Numbered from the stretch's first letter, positions 14,036 to 21,840 are shown. The stretch: DNA of 21,878 nucleotides from an uncultured Lachnospiraceae bacterium (GCA_910580005.1 CAJTXH010000039.1:1-21878); one strand, 5' to 3'. Numbers and translations: made by a program. Notes: generated from the letters alone by a model not told the origin.

Positions 14036-15460
14036 ATGGTTTTCAGTTCTATAGAATTTGTATGTGCTTTCTTACCTGTAGTTTTTTTGTTGTATTGCCT
14101 TATACCTGGAATATATTTTAAAAATATATTATTAATTATAGCAAGTTTATTATTTTATGCATATGGTGAACCAGCATATGTACTACTTATGGCAGGAAGT
14201 GCATTTGTTAATTATATATTTGCAATGGTAATTGCAAATTCTAAAAAGAAAAAAATGTACTTGTTCCTTAATGTTACTATTAATATTGGATTGTTAATTT
14301 ACTTTAAATATATAGCATTTTTTATTGGAACATGGAATTATATATCTGGGCAGCATTTAAATATTCCATATATTAAACTTCCGGTTGGGATTTCTTTTTT
14401 TACTTTCCAAGCATTATCTTATGTTATTGATGTATATTATGAAAAAATAAAAGTGCAAAAAAGTTTTGGCAAAGTTTTATTATATATTTCGTTTTTTCCA
14501 CAGCTTATAGCTGGCCCGATAATAAAATACAGGGATATTAATGATAGTTTTGTAAACAGGAAAATGGACATAAACCAGGTTTCCGCAGGTATAAAAAGAT
14601 TTATATGCGGTCTTGGAAAGAAAGTATTAATTGCAAATACCCTGGGCCAGACAGCAGATGCAGTTTTTAGTGCTGCAAAGAGTGATATTAATATACTGTC
14701 AGCGTGGATTGGTGCAATATCATATATGATGCAGATATATTATGACTTTAGTGGTTATAGTGATATGGCAATTGGACTTGGGAAAATGTTTGGCTTTGAA
14801 TTCCAGGAGAATTTTAAATATCCATATGGAGCTGCCAGTATAAAGGAATTTTGGCAAAGGTGGCATATTTCCTTATCTGGCTGGTTTAAAGAATATTTAT
14901 ATATTCCGCTTGGAGGAAACCGGAAAGGAAAAGTATATACTGGCATAAATAAATTTATTGTATTTTTCTGTACAGGTTTCTGGCATGGTGCAAACTGGAC
15001 ATTTATTATATGGGGATTATACCATGGATTTTTTTCTGTACTTGAAGAATTTATCCCGTTTGTTAAGAGAATACCTAAAGTATTAGCATATATATACACA
15101 ATGGTGGTTGTATGTATAGGTTTTGTAGTTTTTCGTGCAGATAGTATTGCAAATGCACTTTATATGATTAGCCAGATGTTTACAGGAATTTCATTTGATA
15201 ATTATAAAATGAGCTTTGTAACAAGCCAGCTTAATCCATGGTCTGTCACTATGCTGTCTGCAGCTTTTGTGGGAATGGCGCCAGTAAAGATTATAAAAGA
15301 TAAAATACAGAATATATTATACAAAGAAACAGGATATATTACATGGAAGCCTTTAGTAATTAGTTCATTTTCATATATAGCTCCAGTTTTGCTTTTATTG
15401 TGGTGTATTATACGTTTATCTGGAAATACATATAATCCATTTATATATTTCAGGTTTTAG
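14036..15460 (+). CDS. MBOAT family O-acyltransferase (AlgI/DltB-like)
   Basis: This polytopic membrane protein (474 aa) is of the class that passes an acyl group across the membrane for O-acylation of a surface polymer. Family hallmarks are MVFSSIEFVCAFLPVVFLLY at the start, PVGISFFTFQALSYVID at about 116-132, FFPQLIAGPIIKYRDI at about 153-168, YYDFSGYSDMAIGLGKMFG at about 235-253, and FWQRWHISLSGWFKEYLYIP. The catalytic region is FWHGANWTFIIWGLYHG, with His317 and His330. ATG 14036 has AAGGTG 8 bases upstream. The DHHW-type partner follows 26 bases later, the usual pairing for acyl transfer to polysaccharide. AlgI, DltB and PatA share this fold; no dlt genes are nearby, so DltB itself is unlikely. 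The polymer and acyl group are unknown. Confidence 0.93.
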   Translation: MVFSSIEFVCAFLPVVFLLYCLIPGIYFKNILLIIASLLFYAYGEPAYVLLMAGSAFVNYIFAMVIANSKKKKMYLFLNVTINIGLLIYFKYIAFFIGTWNYISGQHLNIPYIKLPVGISFFTFQALSYVIDVYYEKIKVQKSFGKVLLYISFFPQLIAGPIIKYRDINDSFVNRKMDINQVSAGIKRFICGLGKKVLIANTLGQTADAVFSAAKSDINILSAWIGAISYMMQIYYDFSGYSDMAIGLGKMFGFEFQENFKYPYGAASIKEFWQRWHISLSGWFKEYLYIPLGGNRKGKVYTGINKFIVFFCTGFWHGANWTFIIWGLYHGFFSVLEEFIPFVKRIPKVLAYIYTMVVVCIGFVVFRADSIANALYMISQMFTGISFDNYKMSFVTSQLNPWSVTMLSAAFVGMAPVKIIKDKIQNILYKETGYITWKPLVISSFSYIAPVLLLLWCIIRLSGNTYNPFIYFRF

Positions 15461-15486
15461 GTATTTGAAGAAAGACAGGGTAAGAA

Positions 15487-17049
15487 ATGAAAAATACAGG
15501 AAAGTTTATTTTTACAGGTATTTGTCTGCTTATATGTGTATTCCCATTTTTAGGAACATTTTTTAATCCCACAAATACTACAACAGAAAACAGGAAAATG
15601 GCATCTTTTCCTAAGATAAAGGAAGAGGGAAAATTAAACATACATTTTTTGGAGGAACTTGGAGTTTATTTTAAAGATCATTTTGCATTCCGTTCACTGC
15701 TGGTTTCTTTAGATGCAGAGGTACAAAGTAAAATATTCAAAGTATCAAATGTAGAGACAGTAGTAGCTGGGAATAAAGGCTGGCTTTATTATTCTGCTAC
15801 AACAGATGACTATCTTGGAAAAAACATTATGTCTGGAAGGTGTGCAGAAAATATAGCACATAATTTATTGTTAATACAACAGTATGTACAGGATAAAGGT
15901 GCAAAATTTCTTTTTACAGTTGCTCCTAATAAAAATTCTTTATATGGTGAAAATATGCCATATTATTTGCAGAAAAAAGCAAGTAATGTAAAAAATATTG
16001 ATATGCTGGAAGAAAAAATAGAAAAATACAATATCTGTTATCTTGATTTATTTAAACTTTTTAAAGAACAGGAAGAAATACTTTATTTAAAAAGGGATTC
16101 ACACTGGAACCAGAAAGGTGCGGTATGTGTTTATAATGCAATTTTAAACAGTCTTAGGATAGAGCATGATAATTATGAAAACGTTAGATATGTACGGCAC
16201 AAAAATGAATATGGTGATTTAAATAAAATGCTTTATCCTGTAACAGCACAGCCCGAATGGAATTATTTTTATAATAAGACAGACAGTTTTTATTATAAGA
16301 CAGATACAGAAAGTGTAGAGGAGGAATGGATTGAAACTGGAAATAAAAATGGTACAGGTTCAATGCTTATGTTCAGGGATTCTTTTGGAAATACATTATT
16401 ACCATTAATGGCAGATACATTTGCAAAAGGATATTTTTCAAAAATTGTGCCACAGAATGTTGGGAAATATACAGAAATGTATAACCCGGATATAGTGGTT
16501 TTAGAAAAAGTAGAACGTAATATAAGAGAACTGGCAACAGAACCTCCTTTAACAGATGCCTTGCCTGTAAATCCAGGACAGGATATAGAAATAATAAAAA
16601 AGGAAAATCCAGGTACTTCAGCTGAAATATCAGAAAGCAGGTATAATTCAGATTATATTGAAGTTTCGGGGGTACTGGATAGTTTATTTTGTACACCAGA
16701 TGTAAAAATATATGTGGGGGTAACAGATAATGATAATAAGGAACAAAACATTTATGAAACATTTTATGTGTCAGATAATAAAACTGATTACGGATACAGG
16801 ATGGATATTCCAAAGGAAAAAATTAACGGAAGCAGTATTAAATTTGAAATAGTGGTTGAAAATGAAGGAAAATTCCAGATTATAAAGTCTGTTACTTTAG
16901 ACAGTGAAGAAACCAGGAAATTAATAGGGAAAAAAGTTATAAAACGTAAAATTGTATCCAAGGAAAAGGTTTATGATTGTGATGGTTCAGGGCATGGATA
17001 TTATGTTATTACATGGTCAGATGGTGAAATAGAGTATGAAGATTTTTAA
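15487..17049 (+). CDS. DHHW family protein, AlgX/AlgJ-like secreted O-acetyltransferase partner
   Basis: This is a membrane-anchored extracellular protein of 520 aa. A signal anchor (KFIFTGICLLICVFPFLGTFF, without the Lys about 7-26) is followed by TENRKMASFPKI and FKDHFAFRS, typical of the DHHW/AlgX family. The putative SGNH-like triad is visible as DSHW at 204-207 (Asp204, His206) and RDSFGN at 297-302 (Ser299). It would receive the acyl group from the MBOAT partner and place it on a polymer outside the membrane. After about residue 365 an extra domain of about 150 residues with beta-rich pattern follows (YIEVSGVLDSLFC, KIYVGVTDNDN, IKFEIVVENEGKF), which I do not recognise. It ends GHGYYVITWSDGEIEYEDF. 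Substrate is unknown. Confidence 0.87.
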   Translation: MKNTGKFIFTGICLLICVFPFLGTFFNPTNTTTENRKMASFPKIKEEGKLNIHFLEELGVYFKDHFAFRSLLVSLDAEVQSKIFKVSNVETVVAGNKGWLYYSATTDDYLGKNIMSGRCAENIAHNLLLIQQYVQDKGAKFLFTVAPNKNSLYGENMPYYLQKKASNVKNIDMLEEKIEKYNICYLDLFKLFKEQEEILYLKRDSHWNQKGAVCVYNAILNSLRIEHDNYENVRYVRHKNEYGDLNKMLYPVTAQPEWNYFYNKTDSFYYKTDTESVEEEWIETGNKNGTGSMLMFRDSFGNTLLPLMADTFAKGYFSKIVPQNVGKYTEMYNPDIVVLEKVERNIRELATEPPLTDALPVNPGQDIEIIKKENPGTSAEISESRYNSDYIEVSGVLDSLFCTPDVKIYVGVTDNDNKEQNIYETFYVSDNKTDYGYRMDIPKEKINGSSIKFEIVVENEGKFQIIKSVTLDSEETRKLIGKKVIKRKIVSKEKVYDCDGSGHGYYVITWSDGEIEYEDF

Positions 17050-17055
17050 GGTAAT

Positions 17056-17075
17056 GTTATATTCTGCCATATAAC
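17056..17075. repeat. Short intra-operon hairpin GTTATAT/ATATAAC
   Basis: A perfect 7-bp inverted repeat around TCTGCC lies between the DHHW gene and the L,D-transpeptidase gene. No T tract follows, so it is not a terminator. It may be an RNA processing or stability element, or chance in A+T-rich DNA. Confidence 0.35.
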
Positions 17076-17099
17076 CTGCCTGGGAGGTATTGGGATTTT

Positions 17100-18446
17100 A
17101 TGAAGTTAAAAAAAATTTATATTATAATAACTGGATTGTTAATTTTTATATTAGCAGGTTTTATGGCTGCATATATTTATGTTTACAAAGTTGCAAATGC
17201 TAAATATGAAAACCTTGAAAATGGCGGAAGCCTTCCAGAAGAATATATGGTTAATGGTATTGATGTTTCAGGACGGAGTATTACAGATGCAAAAAATGTT
17301 ATTAAAAATGTTTTAGGCAGCAGACAAATTGACTTATGTGGTGTTAATACAGATATCATTACATTTATAGATATTGATATAAAACTTAGTCCGGATGATA
17401 TTGATATTTACAGTTATATAATAAATAAGGGAAGCACGGAAATAAATGCAGGCTATAAAGTTAATAAGAAAAAACTTAAAGATATTATTAAAGGCATTGA
17501 CTGTACAGAACCAGAAGATGCACGGATTGAATTTATTGATGGGAAAGCTGCAATAATTCCAGAAGTATATGGAAATTCTTTGAAAGTTACAAATGAAGTA
17601 GTAAAAGAGGTGGAAAACTGCCTTATAAACAGTAAAATTCCAGATTTATCAAAGTTTTATAAACAGCCAGGGACTACAAGTAATGATTTAGAAAAAAGCC
17701 TTAAAAAGGCAAGCAAATGGAACAATTATAAAATTAAAATTAATTCAGAAGGTTTTAACATTAAATTATTAGATGCCAGTAAACATTTATTGTGGAATGG
17801 CAAAAAAGTAATATTGCCTGGGAAATGGATTGAAAGAGAGGTAAACAAACTTTCTAAAAAGCTTGATACTTATGACAGAACAAGGACTTTTATAACATCA
17901 GGAGGGGAGGTTATAAAAGTTACAGGAGGGACGATGGGCTGGAAGCTTAATAAGGACAAAACAAAGAAAGCAATAAGTAAAGCAGTAAAGAAAAATAAAA
18001 AAAGAGTGTCATTAGTATGGGATAACAGGGGAGCTGTAATGTGGGACTCTAAAAGGGGAAATGATATAGGCAATACATATGTAGAAGTTTCTTTAAAACA
18101 GCAAAAAGTCTGGTATTACAAGAATGGAAAGCTTGAACTGCAATCAAGTACAGTTACAGGCCTGCCGACAATAGAAAGACAGACAAAAACAGGTGTACAC
18201 CATATATTGTATAAACAACGTGACAGGGTATTAAGAGGTTCTGCTGGTGCATGGAATTCTTTTGTAAACTACTGGATGCCTTTTACATGGGATGGGCAGG
18301 GGCTGCATGATGCTAGCTGGCGCAGCAGTTTCGGAGGTTCAATTTATTTATATAATGGAAGCCATGGCTGTGTAAACCTTCCTGTGGATTTTGCATCACA
18401 ATTATATGAAAAAATAGAAACTGGCACACCTGTAATTGTATATTAA
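17100..18446 (+). CDS. L,D-transpeptidase with tandem PG-binding (VanW-like) domains
   Basis: This membrane-anchored YkuD-type enzyme (448 aa) forms L,D cross-links in peptidoglycan or attaches proteins or polymers to it. An N-terminal anchor (IYIIITGLLIFILAGFMAAY, about 6-25) is followed by two PG_binding_4-type repeats; each has the pattern around ARIEFIDGKAAIIPEVYGN (about 142-160) and TFITSGGEVIKVTGGTMGWK (about 262-281). The C-terminal YkuD domain (TYVEVSLKQQKVWYYKNGKL from about 326) ends in the catalytic motif SHGCVNLP with Cys424 and His422; His403 (GLHDAS) is the upstream conserved His. GGGAGG at 17082-17087 precedes the start. It is complete and probably active. The gene lies 50 bases after the DHHW gene in the same operon. 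Confidence 0.93.
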   Translation: MKLKKIYIIITGLLIFILAGFMAAYIYVYKVANAKYENLENGGSLPEEYMVNGIDVSGRSITDAKNVIKNVLGSRQIDLCGVNTDIITFIDIDIKLSPDDIDIYSYIINKGSTEINAGYKVNKKKLKDIIKGIDCTEPEDARIEFIDGKAAIIPEVYGNSLKVTNEVVKEVENCLINSKIPDLSKFYKQPGTTSNDLEKSLKKASKWNNYKIKINSEGFNIKLLDASKHLLWNGKKVILPGKWIEREVNKLSKKLDTYDRTRTFITSGGEVIKVTGGTMGWKLNKDKTKKAISKAVKKNKKRVSLVWDNRGAVMWDSKRGNDIGNTYVEVSLKQQKVWYYKNGKLELQSSTVTGLPTIERQTKTGVHHILYKQRDRVLRGSAGAWNSFVNYWMPFTWDGQGLHDASWRSSFGGSIYLYNGSHGCVNLPVDFASQLYEKIETGTPVIVY

Positions 18447-18468
18447 AATTTTTAGGGAGGATATAATA

Positions 18469-19188
18469 ATGTCAAAGAAAAGTATAATTTTTGTTTTATG
18501 CCTATTAATACTGATAACATGTAATAAAGAAACAAATGTTATGGCTGTTTCTTTATGTACATATAAAGAAACTGTTCCAGAAGACGGGACAGACAGCATC
18601 ATGGATGGATTAATAGAAAAAGATGGATATTACTACTATTATGAAAACGGGAAAATGGTTACAGACAAATGGATATTGTCAGATGGCAACAAATATTATT
18701 TTAAAAAAAATGGAAGGGCAGCAATTGCAAGTTACAAAATAAAAGGCAAGTATTATGTATTTAATAACCAGGGGCAGCTTATCCAGCCAGAAACTAAGAA
18801 AATTGCCAGCGTGGAAATTGATGGTGCAATTAAAAAATATTATGTAAGCACAGAGGGGACAGCAGTAAGCGGGTGGACTGCAGACAGGACATATTATTGT
18901 TATGAAAGTGGTGTAGCAGCAACTGGTATTATAGTTATTGATGGAAAATTTTATTGTTTTGGTGAGAGCGGAAAGTATAATAAGCAAAAAACAAAAAAAA
19001 TACGTAAAGCAGCCAAGTATAAAAAGCCATTTGCAAATTTAAAAAAAATTATTGGCAAGCCGGATAAGGCAAAATATTATTCAAGCTGTTATGGAAATGG
19101 TAAAGATGGCATATTGACATATGACAATTTTATAATATTTACATTTAAACCAGCTAAAGGAAAAGAAATTTTTATGGGGGCAGAATGA
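18469..19188 (+). CDS. Secreted cell-wall-binding repeat protein
   Basis: This 239-aa exported protein has about six choline-binding-type (CW_binding) repeats: DGYYYYYENGKMVTDKW, DGNKYYFKKNGRAAIAS, KGKYYVFNNQGQLIQ, KKYYVSTEGTAVSGW, RTYYCYESGVAATG, DGKFYCFGESGKYN. A hydrophobic signal segment (SIIFVLCLLILITC) precedes them; LITC is a poor lipobox, so signal peptidase I cleavage near VMA is more likely. The C-terminal 55 residues (FANLKKIIGKPDKAKYYSSC, DGILTYDNFIIFTF) form a small separate domain that I have no function for. No catalytic domain is visible. GGGAGG about 10 bases upstream selects ATG 18469 over 18436. It lies 22 bases after the L,D-transpeptidase and 1 base before the next gene. 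Confidence 0.85.
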   Translation: MSKKSIIFVLCLLILITCNKETNVMAVSLCTYKETVPEDGTDSIMDGLIEKDGYYYYYENGKMVTDKWILSDGNKYYFKKNGRAAIASYKIKGKYYVFNNQGQLIQPETKKIASVEIDGAIKKYYVSTEGTAVSGWTADRTYYCYESGVAATGIIVIDGKFYCFGESGKYNKQKTKKIRKAAKYKKPFANLKKIIGKPDKAKYYSSCYGNGKDGILTYDNFIIFTFKPAKGKEIFMGAE

Positions 19189-19189
19189 T

Positions 19190-19771
19190 ATGTTAAAAAA
19201 AGTGGAAAAAGTATTAAAAAGTACAGCGTTGATTTTGGTTATTATAAGTGTAATTATAATTAACATACAAAATGAAGCATATGCTAAAAATGTAACTGGC
19301 AAGGATTTAGAACAGCAAGTAGAAAAAATTATAAATAAAAAAGTAAAAAAAGCAGATAAAGAAAAACAGAAATTAAAAAAGTTATTTAATTATATAGAAA
19401 AAAATTATGGTTATAAACGTACTATGGGATTTGAGGCATATAATGGGTGGGATAAAGATTATGCTTCAGAGATGTATATAGAAAAAAAAGGAAGCTGTTA
19501 CCACTTTGCCGCTGCATATGCATTTCTTGCAAAAAAGGCAACAAGTTACAAAGTGCGTATTGGTGTTGGAAAAACTAATGGATTTTCGGGGGCTGTACAG
19601 GAACATGCCTGGACAGAGGTACAGATAAATTCAGTATGGTATATATGTGATACTAATATGGACAAGTATGCAGAAAACTCTTCCGGAAAATATTTTTTAA
19701 AGAAAAGGAACAAACTGAAAAGTGTATATAATAATTTTAAAGATGTAAAATATTTTGTATCTATTTTATAA
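19190..19771 (+). CDS. Secreted transglutaminase-like protein, short form
   Basis: This 193-aa exported protein has a signal segment (STALILVIISVIIINI, cleavage probably near AYA at residue 32), a Lys-rich helical region, and a transglutaminase-like core. The Cys-His-Asp triad is visible: GSCYHFAAAYAFLAKK (Cys103), QEHAWTEVQI (His139), WYICDTNM (Asp154). Such domains act as amidases, proteases or cross-linkers on peptides and peptidoglycan; which applies here cannot be told. There are no wall-binding repeats, unlike its downstream paralogue. It starts one base after the preceding stop, with GGGGGCAG as a possible ribosome site, so translation is probably coupled. Confidence 0.87.
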   Translation: MLKKVEKVLKSTALILVIISVIIINIQNEAYAKNVTGKDLEQQVEKIINKKVKKADKEKQKLKKLFNYIEKNYGYKRTMGFEAYNGWDKDYASEMYIEKKGSCYHFAAAYAFLAKKATSYKVRIGVGKTNGFSGAVQEHAWTEVQINSVWYICDTNMDKYAENSSGKYFLKKRNKLKSVYNNFKDVKYFVSIL

Positions 19772-19785
19772 TACAGGAGCAGAAA

Positions 19786-21027
19786 ATGAAACAAAAATTT
19801 ATAATCAATATAATATGTATTCTGGCTGTAGCTGTTTTAAGCAGAGGGGCTGTTGCAAGTGCTGGATATCCATCAGTTGAAGCAGAGGATACTATATATA
19901 ATACACAGGAAACTGAAAATAATGGACAGGACTTAGGACAAGAGGAAGTACCGTCAGGGTGGCAGGAGATAGAGGGAAAGAAATATTACTTTTCGCTGGA
20001 AACGGGTGAAATGCTTTCAGGACTGCAGGAAATAGAAGGAAAGAAATATTATTTTTCACTGGAAACGGGTGAAATGCTTTCAGGACTGCAGGAGATAGAA
20101 GAAAATAAACATTATTTTTCACTGGAAACGGGTGAAATGCTTTTAGGACGGCAAGTAATAGACAATAAAGATTATTATTTTAATGAAGATGGCATTATGC
20201 AGACTTGTGGTCTGGTGGAAACAGAGGACGGGACTTATTATTGTGGGAAAAATGGCGTCCTGGCATCAGGCTGGAAGAAAATTAAAGGGTTAAAATATTA
20301 TTTTCAGGTTAAAGATAAAAAGATGGTTACAGGCCTTAATAAGATTAAAGGAAATTATTATATATTTAATAGTAAGGGCAGGCTTGCCCAGTCAGATGGC
20401 ATATCTATAGTTAAAGTAAATGATAGTATTTATTGTGCTAATCCAGATGGAAAAGCAGCAAGCGGGTGGCAGGTAAAAAGAAACAAACTTTATAGTGCTA
20501 CAAGAAAGGGCAGGGTAAGAAGAAATACAACATACCAGGGGATTGTGCTTACAAAAACAGGTGCCGCAAAAAAAGACATTAATTCCATGCTTAAGATAAG
20601 ACTTATAAAAGTGTTAAAACAGGTTGTTAATGAAAAAATGCCAAGAAGCAAAAAGCTTTATGCCTGCTGGAGATATATAACCAGTGGAAAATTCCGTTAT
20701 GCAAGTAAATATCCAGATTTACGTTTAAAAAACTGGCCAAGGAAAACAGCATATAATATGTTGGCCACATATTCAGGGAATTGTTACAGTTATGCATGTG
20801 CATTTGCTGCAATGGCATCAGAACTTGGCTATAAACCTTATATAGTATGTGGCAGGGTACATGGTTCAAGAGACAGGGCGCCAGATGGATATACACGCCA
20901 TGCCTGGGTAAAGATTAATGGAAGACATTATGACCCAGAGGGGCAGTATGCCGGCTGGTTAAGGGGAGTTTATGGAAGGAACGGTTACCCAGCTGCACAT
21001 AAAATACAAAAAATTGTAGTGTATTAA
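19786..21027 (+). CDS. Cell-wall-binding repeat protein with C-terminal transglutaminase-like domain
   Basis: This 413-aa exported protein has a signal peptide (IINIICILAVAVLSRGAVASA), an acidic linker, then about eight CW_binding repeats (about 57-240), three of them nearly identical 21-residue units. The C-terminal transglutaminase-like domain has Cys333 (SGNCYSYACAFAAMASELGY), His372 (YTRHAWVKINGRHYDPEGQY) and Asp383. It ends WLRGVYGRNGYPAAHKI. The repeats should hold the enzyme on a wall polymer, while the paralogue upstream lacks them. CAGGAG is 8 bases before the ATG, and the gap to the preceding gene is 14 bases. Substrate unknown; a role in trimming or cross-linking wall peptides or proteins is inference. 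Confidence 0.9.
   Translation: MKQKFIINIICILAVAVLSRGAVASAGYPSVEAEDTIYNTQETENNGQDLGQEEVPSGWQEIEGKKYYFSLETGEMLSGLQEIEGKKYYFSLETGEMLSGLQEIEENKHYFSLETGEMLLGRQVIDNKDYYFNEDGIMQTCGLVETEDGTYYCGKNGVLASGWKKIKGLKYYFQVKDKKMVTGLNKIKGNYYIFNSKGRLAQSDGISIVKVNDSIYCANPDGKAASGWQVKRNKLYSATRKGRVRRNTTYQGIVLTKTGAAKKDINSMLKIRLIKVLKQVVNEKMPRSKKLYACWRYITSGKFRYASKYPDLRLKNWPRKTAYNMLATYSGNCYSYACAFAAMASELGYKPYIVCGRVHGSRDRAPDGYTRHAWVKINGRHYDPEGQYAGWLRGVYGRNGYPAAHKIQKIVVY
19954..20142 (+). repeat. Three tandem 63-bp units encoding wall-binding repeats
   Basis: Units are 19954-20016, 20017-20079 and 20080-20142. Each encodes SG(W/L)QEIE...YYFSLETGEML-type 21-residue repeats, nearly identical at DNA level in the second half (CTGGAAACGGGTGAAATGCT is invariant). 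This points to recent duplication and a possible site of copy-number change. Confidence 0.9.
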
Positions 21028-21095
21028 GTTATAAAATTAAAAACTGGCCAGGATATGTTAAAATTATACTTTAAAAATAGAAAGGAAATATTTAT

Positions 21096-21569
21096 ATGAA
21101 TAAGTTAAGGATAAAAATGTTATCATTGTTACTGGCTGTTGCAGTTATATCTGGAATACTTGCACCAGCACGTGTAACAGAAGCAGCAGTTAGTTCCAAA
21201 TCATTTACAGTTACTCTTGATAAAAAAACTATGGACATACTTTTTAAAGTTAAATCAAAAAAAACAGGTGTATTAGTAGATGTTAAAATCTTGAAAATAA
21301 CTGGCAAAGCAAAGGCATCATCTTATAATAATGGAAAAATTTTATGGGTTGATTATGAAAACTTGAATTTTGGAAAGGGTTCTTTATTTGAAAAACTATC
21401 ACCAAAAGATTTTAAAAAGGGGGCAGTTTTAACTTCAGAAATGAGTATAGATAAAGGGACTACTGAAGTTGGTTTTTATTTGCCAGACGGGGTTAAAAAA
21501 ATGAAATTAAAAATTACATTCAGGACAGAGGATAAAAGCAAAAATATTGTAAAAATAAAAAAAATATAA
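21096..21569 (+). CDS. Small secreted protein of unknown function
   Basis: I do not recognise this 157-aa protein. It has a clear signal peptide (MLSLLLAVAVISGILAPA, cleavage probably at TEA-A near residue 30) and a mature part of about 125 residues. That part is Lys-rich, with alternating hydrophobic/polar beta-type pattern (SFTVTLDKKTMDILFKV, VLVDVKILKI, ILWVDYENLNFG, TTEVGFYLPDGVKKMKLKIT). The fold could be a beta-sandwich binding module. AAAGGAAA lies about 9 bases upstream. It follows the transglutaminase gene by 68 bases and is followed by the cluster terminator, so it is probably the last gene of the operon. Confidence 0.75.
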   Translation: MNKLRIKMLSLLLAVAVISGILAPARVTEAAVSSKSFTVTLDKKTMDILFKVKSKKTGVLVDVKILKITGKAKASSYNNGKILWVDYENLNFGKGSLFEKLSPKDFKKGAVLTSEMSIDKGTTEVGFYLPDGVKKMKLKITFRTEDKSKNIVKIKKI

Positions 21570-21614
21570 ATTGTACTTTTGGCAGTAATTAAAAAAACTG
21601 AGCCAGGTTTTAAT

Positions 21615-21661
21615 AAAAGCCCATTATTTAAATTATTTTATAGTTTAGATAATGGGCTTTT
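21615..21661 (+). terminator. Rho-independent terminator at the end of the envelope operon
   Basis: An 18-bp stem, AAAAGCCCATTAT...ATAATGGGCTTTT, with one mismatch near the loop, ends in four T. The A-rich opposite arm means it could also serve transcripts from the other side. It lies 46 bases after the last stop codon. Confidence 0.85.
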
Positions 21662-21730
21662 GCAATAAAAAATAGGAGTTACCCTTGCTTTATATGCATA
21701 CCCTGGTTTTATAGTTAAAACAGGATATAA

Positions 21731-21743
21731 GCACTGGCAGTGC
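21731..21743. repeat. Perfect 5-bp hairpin GCACT-GGC-AGTGC
   Basis: A short perfect palindrome lies in the gene-free tail of the window, between the operon terminator and the 35-bp repeat. Function is unknown. The stretch 21662-21878 otherwise holds no gene that I can support. Confidence 0.4.
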
Positions 21744-21759
21744 AAAAGTGCCCATTTTG

Positions 21760-21840
21760 TAGAATATTCTGGCTCTGGCACAGAAACCGTCCGTTTTTAC
21801 ACAAACACAGGATAACTGGAAATTTTATGAAACGGACGGT
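21760..21840 (+). repeat. Right copy of the 35-bp repeat with an 11-bp inverted repeat
   Basis: 21760-21794 matches 13879-13913 at 31 of 35 positions in the same orientation. ACCGTCCGTTT (21786-21796) is the perfect inverse of AAACGGACGGT (21830-21840). Between them ATAACTGGAAATT (21812-21824) is identical to 6148-6160. The sequence continues GTAACAGTTCAG at its right and may extend past the window edge. Confidence 0.65.

Noticed and set aside
14036..15460. DltB of a teichoic-acid D-alanylation operon
   Set aside because: There are no dltA, dltC or dltD genes nearby, and the partner is a DHHW/AlgX-type protein, so an AlgI-like role is better supported.
18469..18540. Lipoprotein signal in the wall-binding protein (LITC)
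   Set aside because: Thr before Cys does not fit a good lipobox, and a plausible signal peptidase I site lies a few residues later.
19954..20142. CRISPR-like array
   Set aside because: Units are contiguous, in frame and coding, with no spacers. They are protein repeats.
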